Shown here: piece after piece, positions 6,269-14,264 of the stretch
Layout of the letters: the number at the start of each line of letters is the position of its first letter
Numbering within the stretch: position 1 is the stretch's first letter
Origin: DATGIQ01 sp035295665
GTDB lineage: Bacteria; Planctomycetota; Planctomycetia; Gemmatales; Gemmataceae
DNA: 21,704 nucleotides
NCBI GenBank assembly: GCA_035295665.1
Contig: DATGIQ010000398.1
Span: 1-21,704, forward strand
Direction of reading: 5' to 3'
Position numbers and translations under genes: made by a program
Notes under the pieces: model-generated
Told to the model about the DNA's origin: nothing
Database searches by the model: none
The model's input: the letters and a program-made list of their open reading frames with translations, nothing else

Positions 6269-8935
6269 ATGAAACCTTGCCGTCTCAGCTTGAGCTTGTT
6301 TGTCTTGAGCAGCCTCACCATCGTCGCGGTCGTCTTGGCTGCTTGGCTGTGCGTCGAACACTTCTGGCTGAACCAGGTTGCGGTTCCAGCGCAACAGCAC
6401 CTCTCCTTGGTCATTGGCGGCATAACGGCGGTCCTCGTAATCGCCTGGTCTGCCATTCTGCTGGCCGGGCGGATGCGCGAAGGAGCGAGCACCGAAGCCA
6501 AGTTTCGCACTCTTCTGGAGTGTGTCCCGGATGCGCTGATCATCATGGACCGCGAAGGGCGCGTCGTCTTGGTGAACCGTCGCACGGAAGAGATGTTCGG
6601 GTACGATCGGACGGAGATCGTCGGACAACCAGCCGATCAATTGGTCCGCAAACAAATCAGCAACGGCCCCGGCGACACGCTGACAAGTTTTAGCATTACC
6701 GGCACCGATGTGAGAAGCACGCAGCCGGACGCCATTGGCTACCACAAAGACGGCCGGCAGATCCCGCTGGAGATGAGCTTTAATCCCCTGCAAACCGAGG
6801 AGGGACTGCTCATCATCAATACGGTCCGCGACTGCAGCGAGCAAATCAAGAGAGACCGTCGTCGCATCACGCGGCAAACCATCCGGAGAACACTCTCCGA
6901 AGTTGCCACTCTTCCCGAAGCTGCCCCTTACGTCCTCGAAACCATCTGCGAAAACCTCGAGTGGGACGTGGGCGTCCTCTGGACCCTTGACCGTCAGACG
7001 CGGCAGTTTCATTGCGTTAACAGCTGGCACATGTTGCAGGCTCAAAACGGCGATGGCCTGCTTCAGGCAAATGGGACCTTCCCGATGTTGGGCTCAGACG
7101 GGGCCAACTCTTCCGGCATTGCCTTGACGGACCGGGTATTAGAAGGTAGGCAGGCCGTCTGGATTTCTGACTGTGCCCAGGAGTTCGAGTTGGCCGACAG
7201 GCCGCTGGTCGCAGCGGCCGATCTCCACGGGGGCTTGGGCATCCCCATCACTTGTGGGGGCGAGATTATTGGCGTGCTCGAATTCTTCAGCCATCAAAGC
7301 CGCGAACTAGACGAGCCCCAACTGGAAACGCTCCGAAGTATCGGCAGCCAGATCGGCCAATTCTTGAAACGCAAGCAGGCGGAAGAAGCCGTCCGGGCAT
7401 CCGAGGCCCGCAAGGCCGCCATCCTGGAAGCCGCACTCGATGCCGTCATCACCGTCGACCATGAAGGAAAAATCATCGAACTCAATCCGGCCGCCGAAGG
7501 CATGTTCGGTCGCAGCCGCGATCAACTGCTAAGCCAGGACATGGTGCAGCTCATCATTCCTGCCAGTTGGCAGGCTCATTTCCGTGAGGGCCTGACTACC
7601 TACCTGGCCACGGGAGATGGAACCGCGCTGGCCAGGCGGCTGGAAATGTCCGCGCTGCGTGCGGATGGCCAAGAGTTTCCCGTGGAAGTTACCGTCATGG
7701 GAATTCAGGCCGAGGGGCCTCCGTTTTTCACCAGCTATATCCGCGATATCAGTGAGCGGAAACAGGTCGAAGAAACGCTGCGGCAAACCGAGGAACGATT
7801 CCGTCAGGCCCAGAAGATGGAAGCCATCGGCCGGCTAGCTGGCGGCGTCGCTCACGATTTCAACAACCTGCTGACGATCATCACGGGTTATAGCGAATTG
7901 CTCACGAGCACGCTTCCCGAAGGCGATCCGTCCCTGAGCCTTATCCAGGAAATCGCCAAGGCCGCCCATCGAGCCGCCATGCTCACGCGGCAGCTGCTGG
8001 CCTTCAGCCGCAAGCAAGTCCTCAGCAACCGAGTGGTTGATCTGAACTCCATCCTGGCCGATATGAATAAGATGTTGCACCGCCTGATCGGTGAAGATGT
8101 CACCTTGGTCCCCGCACTGGCGGCGGACCTGCATCCGGTCAAGGTCGATCCCGGACAAATCGAGCAGGTGGTCATGAACTTGGCGGTCAATGCTCGCGAT
8201 GCGATGCCGCAGGGGGGCACGTTGACGTTGGAGACGGGCAATGTCGAATTGGACGAATCCTATACCCGCGAATATCCGGAGCTGCAGCCGGGATCCTATG
8301 TGCTGCTGGCGGTGAGCGACACGGGCTGCGGTATGGATGAAGCCGTCAAGGCAAGGCTTTTCGAGCCGTTCTTCACCACCAAAGAAGTGGGCAAGGGAAC
8401 CGGTCTGGGACTGGCCACCGTTTACGGGATCGTCAAGCAGGCCAGCGGGCACGTGACGGTCTACAGCGAACCGGGACGGGGTACGACCTTCAAGATCTAC
8501 TTTCCCCGCGCCGAGGGAGTTGTGGTCGCCAGTCCGGAAGCCAAGGCTCCGCCGGCTGCCGCCGCCGGAACCGAAACCGTTTTGGTGGTCGAAGACGAAG
8601 ATGGCGTGCGGGCGCTGACAAGTCGGGTCTTGAAGAACGGTGGCTACAAGGTTCTGGAAGCCCGCCACGGTCTCGAAGCCCTCCAACTCTGCGGCGAACA
8701 AGAAGGGCCGGTCCATCTCGTGGTGACCGACGTGGTCATGCCCAAGATGAATGGCCCTCAGTTGGCCGAGCGGATGCGCGGCAAGTGGCCCAACGTGCGA
8801 TTCTTGTTCCTCTCCGGTTACACCGATCGTGCTCTTCTCCACAATGGTCTCTTGAACGGGAACCAAAACTTCCTTCAGAAACCGTTCACTCCGCATGACC
8901 TGGCGAGCAAGGTTCGCGAAATGCTGAGCACCTGA
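6269..8935 (+). CDS. Membrane-bound hybrid sensor histidine kinase (PAS-GAF-PAS-HisKA-HATPase-REC)
   Basis: The product is 888 residues from ATG 6269, with GGAG about 9 bases upstream. An in-frame GTG at 6212 would add 19 residues but lacks a better site. Two hydrophobic helices (about 7-28 and 43-66) with little between them anchor it to the membrane. A PAS domain (about 75-190), a GAF domain (about 215-365) and a second PAS domain (about 378-505) sense signals. The HisKA phospho-acceptor is H529 in 'GGVAHDFNN'. The ATPase has the N-box N641 ('NLAVNARDAM'), 'DTGCGMD' and 'GKGTGLGL'. The C-terminal receiver has phospho-acceptor D821 in 'VTDVVMP' and the conserved Lys in 'LQKPF'. It therefore autophosphorylates and probably passes phosphate to its own receiver; the final output partner is not in the window. 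It is likely co-transcribed with the metalloprotease, and so possibly under the c-di-GMP riboswitch. A strong hairpin follows. Confidence 0.93.
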   Translation: MKPCRLSLSLFVLSSLTIVAVVLAAWLCVEHFWLNQVAVPAQQHLSLVIGGITAVLVIAWSAILLAGRMREGASTEAKFRTLLECVPDALIIMDREGRVVLVNRRTEEMFGYDRTEIVGQPADQLVRKQISNGPGDTLTSFSITGTDVRSTQPDAIGYHKDGRQIPLEMSFNPLQTEEGLLIINTVRDCSEQIKRDRRRITRQTIRRTLSEVATLPEAAPYVLETICENLEWDVGVLWTLDRQTRQFHCVNSWHMLQAQNGDGLLQANGTFPMLGSDGANSSGIALTDRVLEGRQAVWISDCAQEFELADRPLVAAADLHGGLGIPITCGGEIIGVLEFFSHQSRELDEPQLETLRSIGSQIGQFLKRKQAEEAVRASEARKAAILEAALDAVITVDHEGKIIELNPAAEGMFGRSRDQLLSQDMVQLIIPASWQAHFREGLTTYLATGDGTALARRLEMSALRADGQEFPVEVTVMGIQAEGPPFFTSYIRDISERKQVEETLRQTEERFRQAQKMEAIGRLAGGVAHDFNNLLTIITGYSELLTSTLPEGDPSLSLIQEIAKAAHRAAMLTRQLLAFSRKQVLSNRVVDLNSILADMNKMLHRLIGEDVTLVPALAADLHPVKVDPGQIEQVVMNLAVNARDAMPQGGTLTLETGNVELDESYTREYPELQPGSYVLLAVSDTGCGMDEAVKARLFEPFFTTKEVGKGTGLGLATVYGIVKQASGHVTVYSEPGRGTTFKIYFPRAEGVVVASPEAKAPPAAAAGTETVLVVEDEDGVRALTSRVLKNGGYKVLEARHGLEALQLCGEQEGPVHLVVTDVVMPKMNGPQLAERMRGKWPNVRFLFLSGYTDRALLHNGLLNGNQNFLQKPFTPHDLASKVREMLST

Positions 8936-8950
8936 GCAATCCTTTCTGCC

Positions 8951-8977
8951 GAGCGGCGGTTTGCACAACCGCCGCTC
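8951..8977 (+). terminator. Terminator-like hairpin after the histidine kinase
   Basis: GAGCGGCGGTT (8951-8961) and AACCGCCGCTC (8967-8977) are perfect 11-bp arms around a 5-base loop, 16 bases after the kinase stop codon. No T-run follows, so it may act with Rho or as a 3' stabilising structure. Confidence 0.55.
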
Positions 8978-9013
8978 ATGCAATCGCCACGCGCAAAATA
9001 CCAACCCCTTTCA

Positions 9014-9042
9014 TTTACAGCTTCCCGTGGCGGCGTTACACT
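9014..9042 (+). promoter_or_regulatory. Sigma70-type promoter for the WXG100/FtsK operon
   Basis: TTTACA at 9014-9019 (5 of 6 matches to TTGACA) and TACACT at 9037-9042 are separated by 17 bases. The predicted start of transcription, near 9049, leaves a leader of about 100 bases before the ATG at 9150. An inverted repeat, TGGCGGC (9028-9034) with GCCGCCA (9051-9057), brackets the -10 box and could be an operator. Confidence 0.5.
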
Positions 9043-9149
9043 GAACAGATGCCGCCAAGGCCATTCACTGGCACGTTGCGCCGGCGGTGATTGCCGAGCG
9101 CGAAACGGCCGGCCGATGGAGACGGTGAATTGGCGCCAAGGGGACATTC

Positions 9150-9422
9150 ATGTCACAAGCCATTGTCGATCCGGCGGAGCTCAAGCGGTTTGCCCATAAC
9201 TTGAAGCAATTCAATAACGAATTGCAGAACCAGCTCTTGGTCCTGCATGGGCAGTTGGTGGGCCTGGGTGACAGCTGGCGCGACCAGGAGCATGAGAAGT
9301 TCGTGCAAGAATTCGAGGACACGATGCGGGTCATCCAGCATTTCATGGAAGCCTCCAACCAGCATGTTCCTTTCTTGCTGCGGAAGGCGGAGCGAATCGA
9401 GGAGTATCTCCAGCAACGATAG
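9150..9422 (+). CDS. WXG100-like (ESAT-6 type) small protein
   Basis: The product is 90 residues from an ATG with AAGGGG about 7 bases upstream. It reads as two helices with a central tryptophan turn: 'GDSWRDQEHEKF' at about residues 47-58 stands where WXG100 proteins carry W-x-G. Length, helix-turn-helix pattern and the conserved Trp and Phe fit the WXG100 family, whose members are dimeric substrates or partners of type VII secretion ATPases. There is no signal peptide. It is the first gene of a four-gene unit ending in an FtsK/EccC-like ATPase, which supports the assignment. The Gly of the motif is replaced by Asp, so the family call rests on pattern and context and is not certain. Confidence 0.75.
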   Translation: MSQAIVDPAELKRFAHNLKQFNNELQNQLLVLHGQLVGLGDSWRDQEHEKFVQEFEDTMRVIQHFMEASNQHVPFLLRKAERIEEYLQQR

Positions 9423-9431
9423 GATATCGCC

Positions 9432-9959
9432 ATGGGACCGTCTGCGCGGGTCACCTCTATTGAGGCGCTCAAGGAATTTCGCGGATCGTTGAGCCGGTTT
9501 GGTCACGATGCCAAGGAAGCGGTCTGCGCCACCGAGTTGGAAATCCAGCGCATCTTGGACTGGATCGAGGCCCAGCTCAAGCACTGGCAGAGGGAAGTGC
9601 GCGACCGTCAGGAGGACGTGGCCCGGGCCAAGGCCGAGCTGATCCAGCGTCAATACAGCAAAAGCTCCGGTTACGGTTCGGGGACAACAGACCAAGAAAT
9701 CGCTCTGCAAAAAGCGATTCGCCGTCTCCAGGAAGCCGAGGCCAAAGTCGAGAAGACGAGGCAATGGCAGCACCTCCTGCCCCGCGCCGTGGCGGAATAC
9801 GAAGGCCCGGCCCGGCAACTGATGGGCATGCTCGACGCCGACTTGCCACGCGGCATTGCCATCCTCGACCAGAAAATCGACGCCTTGGACGCCTACATGC
9901 ACACAGCGGCGGAACCCATCTCTAGCGGGCCTGGCAAGCCAGCCGAAGCCAGGCCCTGA
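9432..9959 (+). CDS. Coiled-coil protein of the WXG100/FtsK operon
   Basis: The product is 175 residues, starting 9 bases after the WXG100-like gene with AGGAT before the ATG. It is almost entirely helical by composition. Charged heptad-like segments (about 30-75 and 85-120) flank a short Ser/Gly/Tyr linker ('SKSSGYGSGTT'), and a Pro/Gly-rich tail closes it. There is no signal peptide, membrane segment or catalytic motif. I do not recognise the family. Its position between two WXG100-like genes suggests a scaffold, chaperone or secreted partner of that system; an elongated helical hairpin substrate, like other type VII cargo, is another option. Confidence 0.75.
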   Translation: MGPSARVTSIEALKEFRGSLSRFGHDAKEAVCATELEIQRILDWIEAQLKHWQREVRDRQEDVARAKAELIQRQYSKSSGYGSGTTDQEIALQKAIRRLQEAEAKVEKTRQWQHLLPRAVAEYEGPARQLMGMLDADLPRGIAILDQKIDALDAYMHTAAEPISSGPGKPAEARP

Positions 9960-10004
9960 CGCTTGTGCTCTGCAGACCGCAATCTTGGACGGGAGGCTAG
10001 CATC

Positions 10005-10217
10005 ATGAACCTCAGCAGCGGTTGGATCGAGCTGAACTCGGCTCTCGAGACCATGCGGATGCGGTGGGAAGAAGTGAAAACCGACTGGCACGACGCCGTC
10101 TGCCACGATTTCGAAAAAGACCACTGGACGCCGCTGGAATCCCAGGTCACTTCCACTCTGCGGGCCATCGATCGTCTCGCACCGATATTGGCAAAGGCAC
10201 AGCAAGAATGTTCGTAA
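10005..10217 (+). CDS. Second small WXG100-like protein
   Basis: The product is 70 residues from the ATG at 10005. GGGAGG at 9991-9996 lies 8 bases upstream and decides this start over an earlier in-frame GTG at 9963. The sequence has a helix, then 'DWHDAVCHDFEKDHW' and a second helix. The spacing of Trp and Phe echoes the 'SWRDQEHEKF' turn of the first gene, so this is probably a distant WXG100-like partner, perhaps forming a heterodimer with it. Its stop codon overlaps the start of the ATPase gene, indicating translational coupling. The family call is inference from the pattern and neighbours. Confidence 0.68.
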   Translation: MNLSSGWIELNSALETMRMRWEEVKTDWHDAVCHDFEKDHWTPLESQVTSTLRAIDRLAPILAKAQQECS

Positions 10218-13200
10218 CTGAGATGGACAAGTCCCAACTGAGCCCATCTACCACCAGCCACAATGGTGAACCTCCCGTGGGTGAGTCACCCTTGGTCAGC
10301 CGTCAGCGCGTTCTCCTCCATGACCTTGCGCAGCTCGTGGCCGAGCGCGCCAAGGCCGAGCCCCAAGTGGAGCGGCAATTTAAGACCGACACACAAGCGG
10401 CCGAGCATGAATTTGAAGTTGATTTCCAGACGGCGATCGTACGCTTTGCCGCGGAAAAGGAAGCCTCGGAAAGAGAATTCGAGGACGCCCGCCGCACGAT
10501 CACAGCCCGGTTCGAGGCAGATTCGCAGTCGACCGAACGAGAATTCTCCGCAGCCCGGCAGAAGATTGTGGAGGAATACGAGACTGCCAAGCAACAGGCA
10601 AAGAACGAATTTCAGGAAACGCGTTGGACTATCGCGGCGATTTTGGAGGGCATCAAGAACGGCACCGACCGGCAGCTCAAGGATGCCAAGATGCGTAACG
10701 CCGAGGGCCGCAAGCGGTTGGACGCCGCTCGGGACGAGGCGACGGAACTGCTCCGGGCATGCCGGCAATCCCGCGTCCTGACCGAGCAAGCACCAGAAAG
10801 TGCGCCGGCATCGGCAGACGATGGCGATCCGTTCGATCGTTTCGACCAGTGCCTGGAGACCGCCGAAGCCAAGACGTACCAGCTGAAGAAACTTCGCATT
10901 CCCCGCTTATTCCGGGGCGAGCGGTTGCTGTGGATGTGGTTGGCACTGTGGCTCCTTGGCTTTGTGCTTTCCGGGTTCCTGTTCGGACGCCTGTATGGGT
11001 CGCTTCTGGGTTGGGTTTACGGTTTGACGATCAGCACGATCAGCGTCCTGCTCATGGGAGCGGGACTGAGCCTGTGGCTGTACCGGGTTGCCCGGAACCA
11101 GATCAGTCGTCACTATCGGCTGCTCGCCCAGGCGGTTGCCGAGGCGGACGTTCTGCTCGAGCGCTGCCGTGCGGAAGTGACCGAGGACATTCGCCGCCAG
11201 CTCGCCCGTGGCCGGAAACGGCACCACCGCGATTTCCGCCAGGGCAAGGAAAAATATCAACACCAACTGGCTACGCTCAAACAGCGGCGAACTGAGGCAT
11301 GGAGCCAGGTATCGGCGACGTACCGCAGAGAGCGTGCGGAGATCCAGCAGCGGCGGGATACGGACCTGTTCCAGGCAACCGAGAAATTCGAGCAGCTCCG
11401 CACCGCAATTCAGCAGCGGTATGAGAACGCCTCCCGCCGCGCTCGGGAACGCCGATCCGCTCAGCTGGCCACTTGCCAGTCGGCCTACGAGGCGGAATGG
11501 AACCGGATCGAAAATGATTGGCGGAACGGTCTGGAGCAGGTCCGGAGCGCGGTTGCGGAAATCAACACGGAGAGCAGCGAGCGGTTTCATGGTTGGAGCG
11601 AATCGTCCTGGAGCAGCTGGTTGCCGGGAAGCTCGTTTCCGCCCGCCATCCGCTTCGGTGAATACCAGGTTGGCCTTAATTCCTTCCCTGACGGCGAGCC
11701 TCGACATCCGCGCTTGAAGAGCGCGTCCTTGGCCCCTTTCACGCTGCCCGCCCTGGTTTCGTTCCCGCATCGGTTTGCCATGCAGATCGCCGCCCAGGAC
11801 GAGGGACGAACCCTGGCGGTGGAGATTCTTCAGACGGTGATGTTCCGACTCATGACGGCCATCCCACCGGGCAAGGTGCGCTTCACGATCATCGACCCGG
11901 TTGGCCTGGGCCAAAACTTCGCCTCCTTCATGCACCTGGCGGATTATGACGAGGCGTTGGTCACAAGCCGGATCTGGACCGAGCTTTCTCACATCGAGCA
12001 GCGGCTGGCCGACCTGACCGGCCACATGGAAAATGTCATCCAGAAATACCTCCGCAACCAGTTTGAGACCATTGAAGATTACAACGCGCATGCGGGAGAA
12101 GTGGCCGAGCCGTATCGCATCCTTGTGGTGGCTAATTTCCCTGTCAACTTCAGTGTCGAGGCCGCCCGCCGGCTCGTCAGCATCCTCCAGAGCGGGCCGC
12201 GCTGTGGCGTCTACACTCTCTTGAGCATCGACACGAAACAGCCCATGCCGCAGGGGTTCAATCCCAAGGACCTCGAACAGGCCGGCGCCGACCTGCGCTG
12301 GCAAGGAGACCATTTTCTTTGGCAAGACAAAGACTTTGAACGCTTTGCCTTGCACATCGACGCTGCCCCACCCGCGGAGCTGTGCAATCGTATCTTGCAG
12401 GTGGTCGGCGACAAAGCGCGCGAGGCCAAGCGCGTGGAGGTGCCGTTTGAGTTTGTGGCTCCGTCCCCCGATCTGTGGTGGACCGCTGATAGCCGGTCAG
12501 GGATCAGCGTGCCCCTGGGCAGGGTCGGGGCTACGGGACGGCAGCATCTGAAATTGGGTCAGGGAACGGCTCAGCACGTGCTCGTGGCCGGCAAGACCGG
12601 CTCGGGCAAATCGACGTTGCTCCATGCCTTGATCAGCAATCTCGCGTTGCTGTACAGCCCAGCGGAAGTGGAGCTGTACTTGGTCGATTTCAAGAAAGGC
12701 GTGGAGTTCAAAACGTACGCCACCCATGCACTTCCCCATGCTCGGGTAGTGGCCGTGGAGAGCGAACGCGAATTTGGCCTCAGCGTGTTGCAGCGGCTGG
12801 ATGCGGAGCTGAAACTTCGTGGCGATCGGTTCCGGGAAGTCGGAGCACAAAACCTGAGCGCGTACCGGCAAGCAGACCCGGGCCGGCCAACGCCGCGCAT
12901 CTTGCTCATTGTGGATGAATTCCAGGAATTCTTCGTTGAGGACGACAAGATTGCTCAGGACGCCGCCTTGCTGCTCGATCGCCTGGTCCGGCAGGGGCGG
13001 GCATTTGGGTTGCACGTCCTGCTGGGGTCGCAGACCTTGGGGGGTGCGTACACACTGGCCCGCAGTACCATCGACCAAATGGCGGTGCGGATCGCGTTAC
13101 AATGCAGTGAGGCGGACGGCCACATCATTCTGAGCGATGACAATTCAGCGGCTCGATTGCTCTCCCGGCCCGGTGAAGCGATCTACAACGATGCCAATGG

Positions 13201-14206
13201 CCTGGTCGAAGGCAATAACCCGTTCCAGGTCGTCTGGCTGGATGATGATCGCCGGGAACGGTATTTGCGCGAAATCCAAAATCTGGCGCGGCAACACAAC
13301 CTCGATTCGGTGCGGGAGCAAATCGTCTTCGAGGGGAACGCTCCATCCGACGTGGCCCAGAATCCGGTCCTCCGGCAGCGCTTGCTGGCACCGAGCTGGC
13401 CGAAAGTGCCGCCGACCGAGGCGTTCGCCTGGCTCGGGGAAGCGGTCGCGATCAAGGATCCGACCGCAGCGTGCTTCCGGCCGCAGAGTGGGAACAACCT
13501 GTTGATCATCGGCCAGAATGGCGAAGCCGCCCGTGGCATCCTGGCAACGGCTCTTATTGGATTGGCCGCACAATATCCGCCCGTTGGCGACGACTTCTCT
13601 GCTCGCTTTTACCTGTTGGACGGTAGCCCGGATGATGCCTTGGAAGCAGGGTTCCTGGCTAGCTTGGCTGGATACATTCCCCATCCGCTGCGGATCATTG
13701 CCTGGCGCGAATTGAGCGCGGCGATCGGTGAGTTGGCTGACATGATAGAGCAGAGGCAGCAAGCACGGACAACCGACGCTCCGGCCGTGTATCTGTTCGT
13801 CCATGGTCTCCAGCGGTTTCGGGATTTGCGCAAGCAAGAAGACGATTTCGGTTTTTCGCGGCGGGAGGAGAAGCCCAACCCGGCGAAGCAATTCGGCACG
13901 ATCTTGAGGGAAGGGCCGGCCGTAGGCGTTCATACACTCGTCTGGTGCGATAGCTTCAATAATCTGAACCGCGCCTTTGATCGGCAGACGCTGCGCGAAT
14001 TCGAGCTACGGGTACTTTTCCAGATGAGTGCGACCGACTCCAGTAACCTAATCGATACCCCCTTGGCCAGCAAGTTGGGCATCCATCGTGCTTTGTTCCA
14101 CAGTGAAGAACAAGGGAGGATGGAAAAGTTTCGGCCGTACGGATTACCGGCGGAACCGTGGCTGTTGTGGGTGAAGGAGCAATTGGGGCGCAGAGGATCG
14201 GTTTAG
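10208..14206 (+). CDS. Membrane-anchored FtsK/SpoIIIE (EccC-like) ATPase with coiled coils
   Basis: The product is 1332 residues from ATG 10208, which overlaps the previous gene by 10 bases; ATG 10223 is an alternative. A charged coiled coil (about 40-175) with 22-23-residue repeats is followed by two transmembrane helices (about 239-292) and a second coiled coil (about 300-450). Three FtsK-type domains follow. The first (about 520-720) is degenerate, with 'TIIDPVGLGQNF' and 'LVVANFP' at the expected strands and no P-loop. The second (about 760-990) is intact, with GKTGSGKS at 795-802 and a Walker B of 'LLIVDEF' with D903/E904. The third (about 1040-1310) is degenerate ('IIGQNGEAARG' near 1102). 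Coupling to WXG100-like genes points to a type VII secretion motor, not DNA translocation; no FtsK gamma domain is visible. Genes for EccB, EccD, EccE or mycosin are not in the window. Confidence 0.88.
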   Translation: MFVTEMDKSQLSPSTTSHNGEPPVGESPLVSRQRVLLHDLAQLVAERAKAEPQVERQFKTDTQAAEHEFEVDFQTAIVRFAAEKEASEREFEDARRTITARFEADSQSTEREFSAARQKIVEEYETAKQQAKNEFQETRWTIAAILEGIKNGTDRQLKDAKMRNAEGRKRLDAARDEATELLRACRQSRVLTEQAPESAPASADDGDPFDRFDQCLETAEAKTYQLKKLRIPRLFRGERLLWMWLALWLLGFVLSGFLFGRLYGSLLGWVYGLTISTISVLLMGAGLSLWLYRVARNQISRHYRLLAQAVAEADVLLERCRAEVTEDIRRQLARGRKRHHRDFRQGKEKYQHQLATLKQRRTEAWSQVSATYRRERAEIQQRRDTDLFQATEKFEQLRTAIQQRYENASRRARERRSAQLATCQSAYEAEWNRIENDWRNGLEQVRSAVAEINTESSERFHGWSESSWSSWLPGSSFPPAIRFGEYQVGLNSFPDGEPRHPRLKSASLAPFTLPALVSFPHRFAMQIAAQDEGRTLAVEILQTVMFRLMTAIPPGKVRFTIIDPVGLGQNFASFMHLADYDEALVTSRIWTELSHIEQRLADLTGHMENVIQKYLRNQFETIEDYNAHAGEVAEPYRILVVANFPVNFSVEAARRLVSILQSGPRCGVYTLLSIDTKQPMPQGFNPKDLEQAGADLRWQGDHFLWQDKDFERFALHIDAAPPAELCNRILQVVGDKAREAKRVEVPFEFVAPSPDLWWTADSRSGISVPLGRVGATGRQHLKLGQGTAQHVLVAGKTGSGKSTLLHALISNLALLYSPAEVELYLVDFKKGVEFKTYATHALPHARVVAVESEREFGLSVLQRLDAELKLRGDRFREVGAQNLSAYRQADPGRPTPRILLIVDEFQEFFVEDDKIAQDAALLLDRLVRQGRAFGLHVLLGSQTLGGAYTLARSTIDQMAVRIALQCSEADGHIILSDDNSAARLLSRPGEAIYNDANGLVEGNNPFQVVWLDDDRRERYLREIQNLARQHNLDSVREQIVFEGNAPSDVAQNPVLRQRLLAPSWPKVPPTEAFAWLGEAVAIKDPTAACFRPQSGNNLLIIGQNGEAARGILATALIGLAAQYPPVGDDFSARFYLLDGSPDDALEAGFLASLAGYIPHPLRIIAWRELSAAIGELADMIEQRQQARTTDAPAVYLFVHGLQRFRDLRKQEDDFGFSRREEKPNPAKQFGTILREGPAVGVHTLVWCDSFNNLNRAFDRQTLREFELRVLFQMSATDSSNLIDTPLASKLGIHRALFHSEEQGRMEKFRPYGLPAEPWLLWVKEQLGRRGSV

Positions 14207-14208
14207 CG

Positions 14209-14253
14209 GCGGTTCGCCCCTCGGCGTCGAGCCCGCGCGGCTGGGCGAACCGC
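14209..14253. terminator. Hairpin between convergent genes (possible bidirectional terminator)
   Basis: GCGGTTCGCCC (14209-14219) pairs perfectly with GGGCGAACCGC (14243-14253) across a 23-base loop. It sits in the 58-base gap between the ATPase stop and the stop of the convergent oxidoreductase gene. There is no clear T-run on either side. Confidence 0.5.
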
Positions 14254-14264
14254 TGCCGAACAGG

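Noticed and set aside
7835..9004. Minus-strand open frame of 389 codons opposite the kinase C-terminus
   Set aside because: The plus strand has textbook HisKA, HATPase and receiver motifs; the minus product has none.
10907..12355. Minus-strand open frame of 482 codons opposite the ATPase
   Set aside because: It is a shadow in GC-rich DNA, since the plus-strand frame is continuous through FtsK-type domains.
14209..14253. Attachment site or insertion-sequence end
   Set aside because: It is a single inverted repeat between convergent genes with no transposase or target duplication; terminator-like function is simpler.
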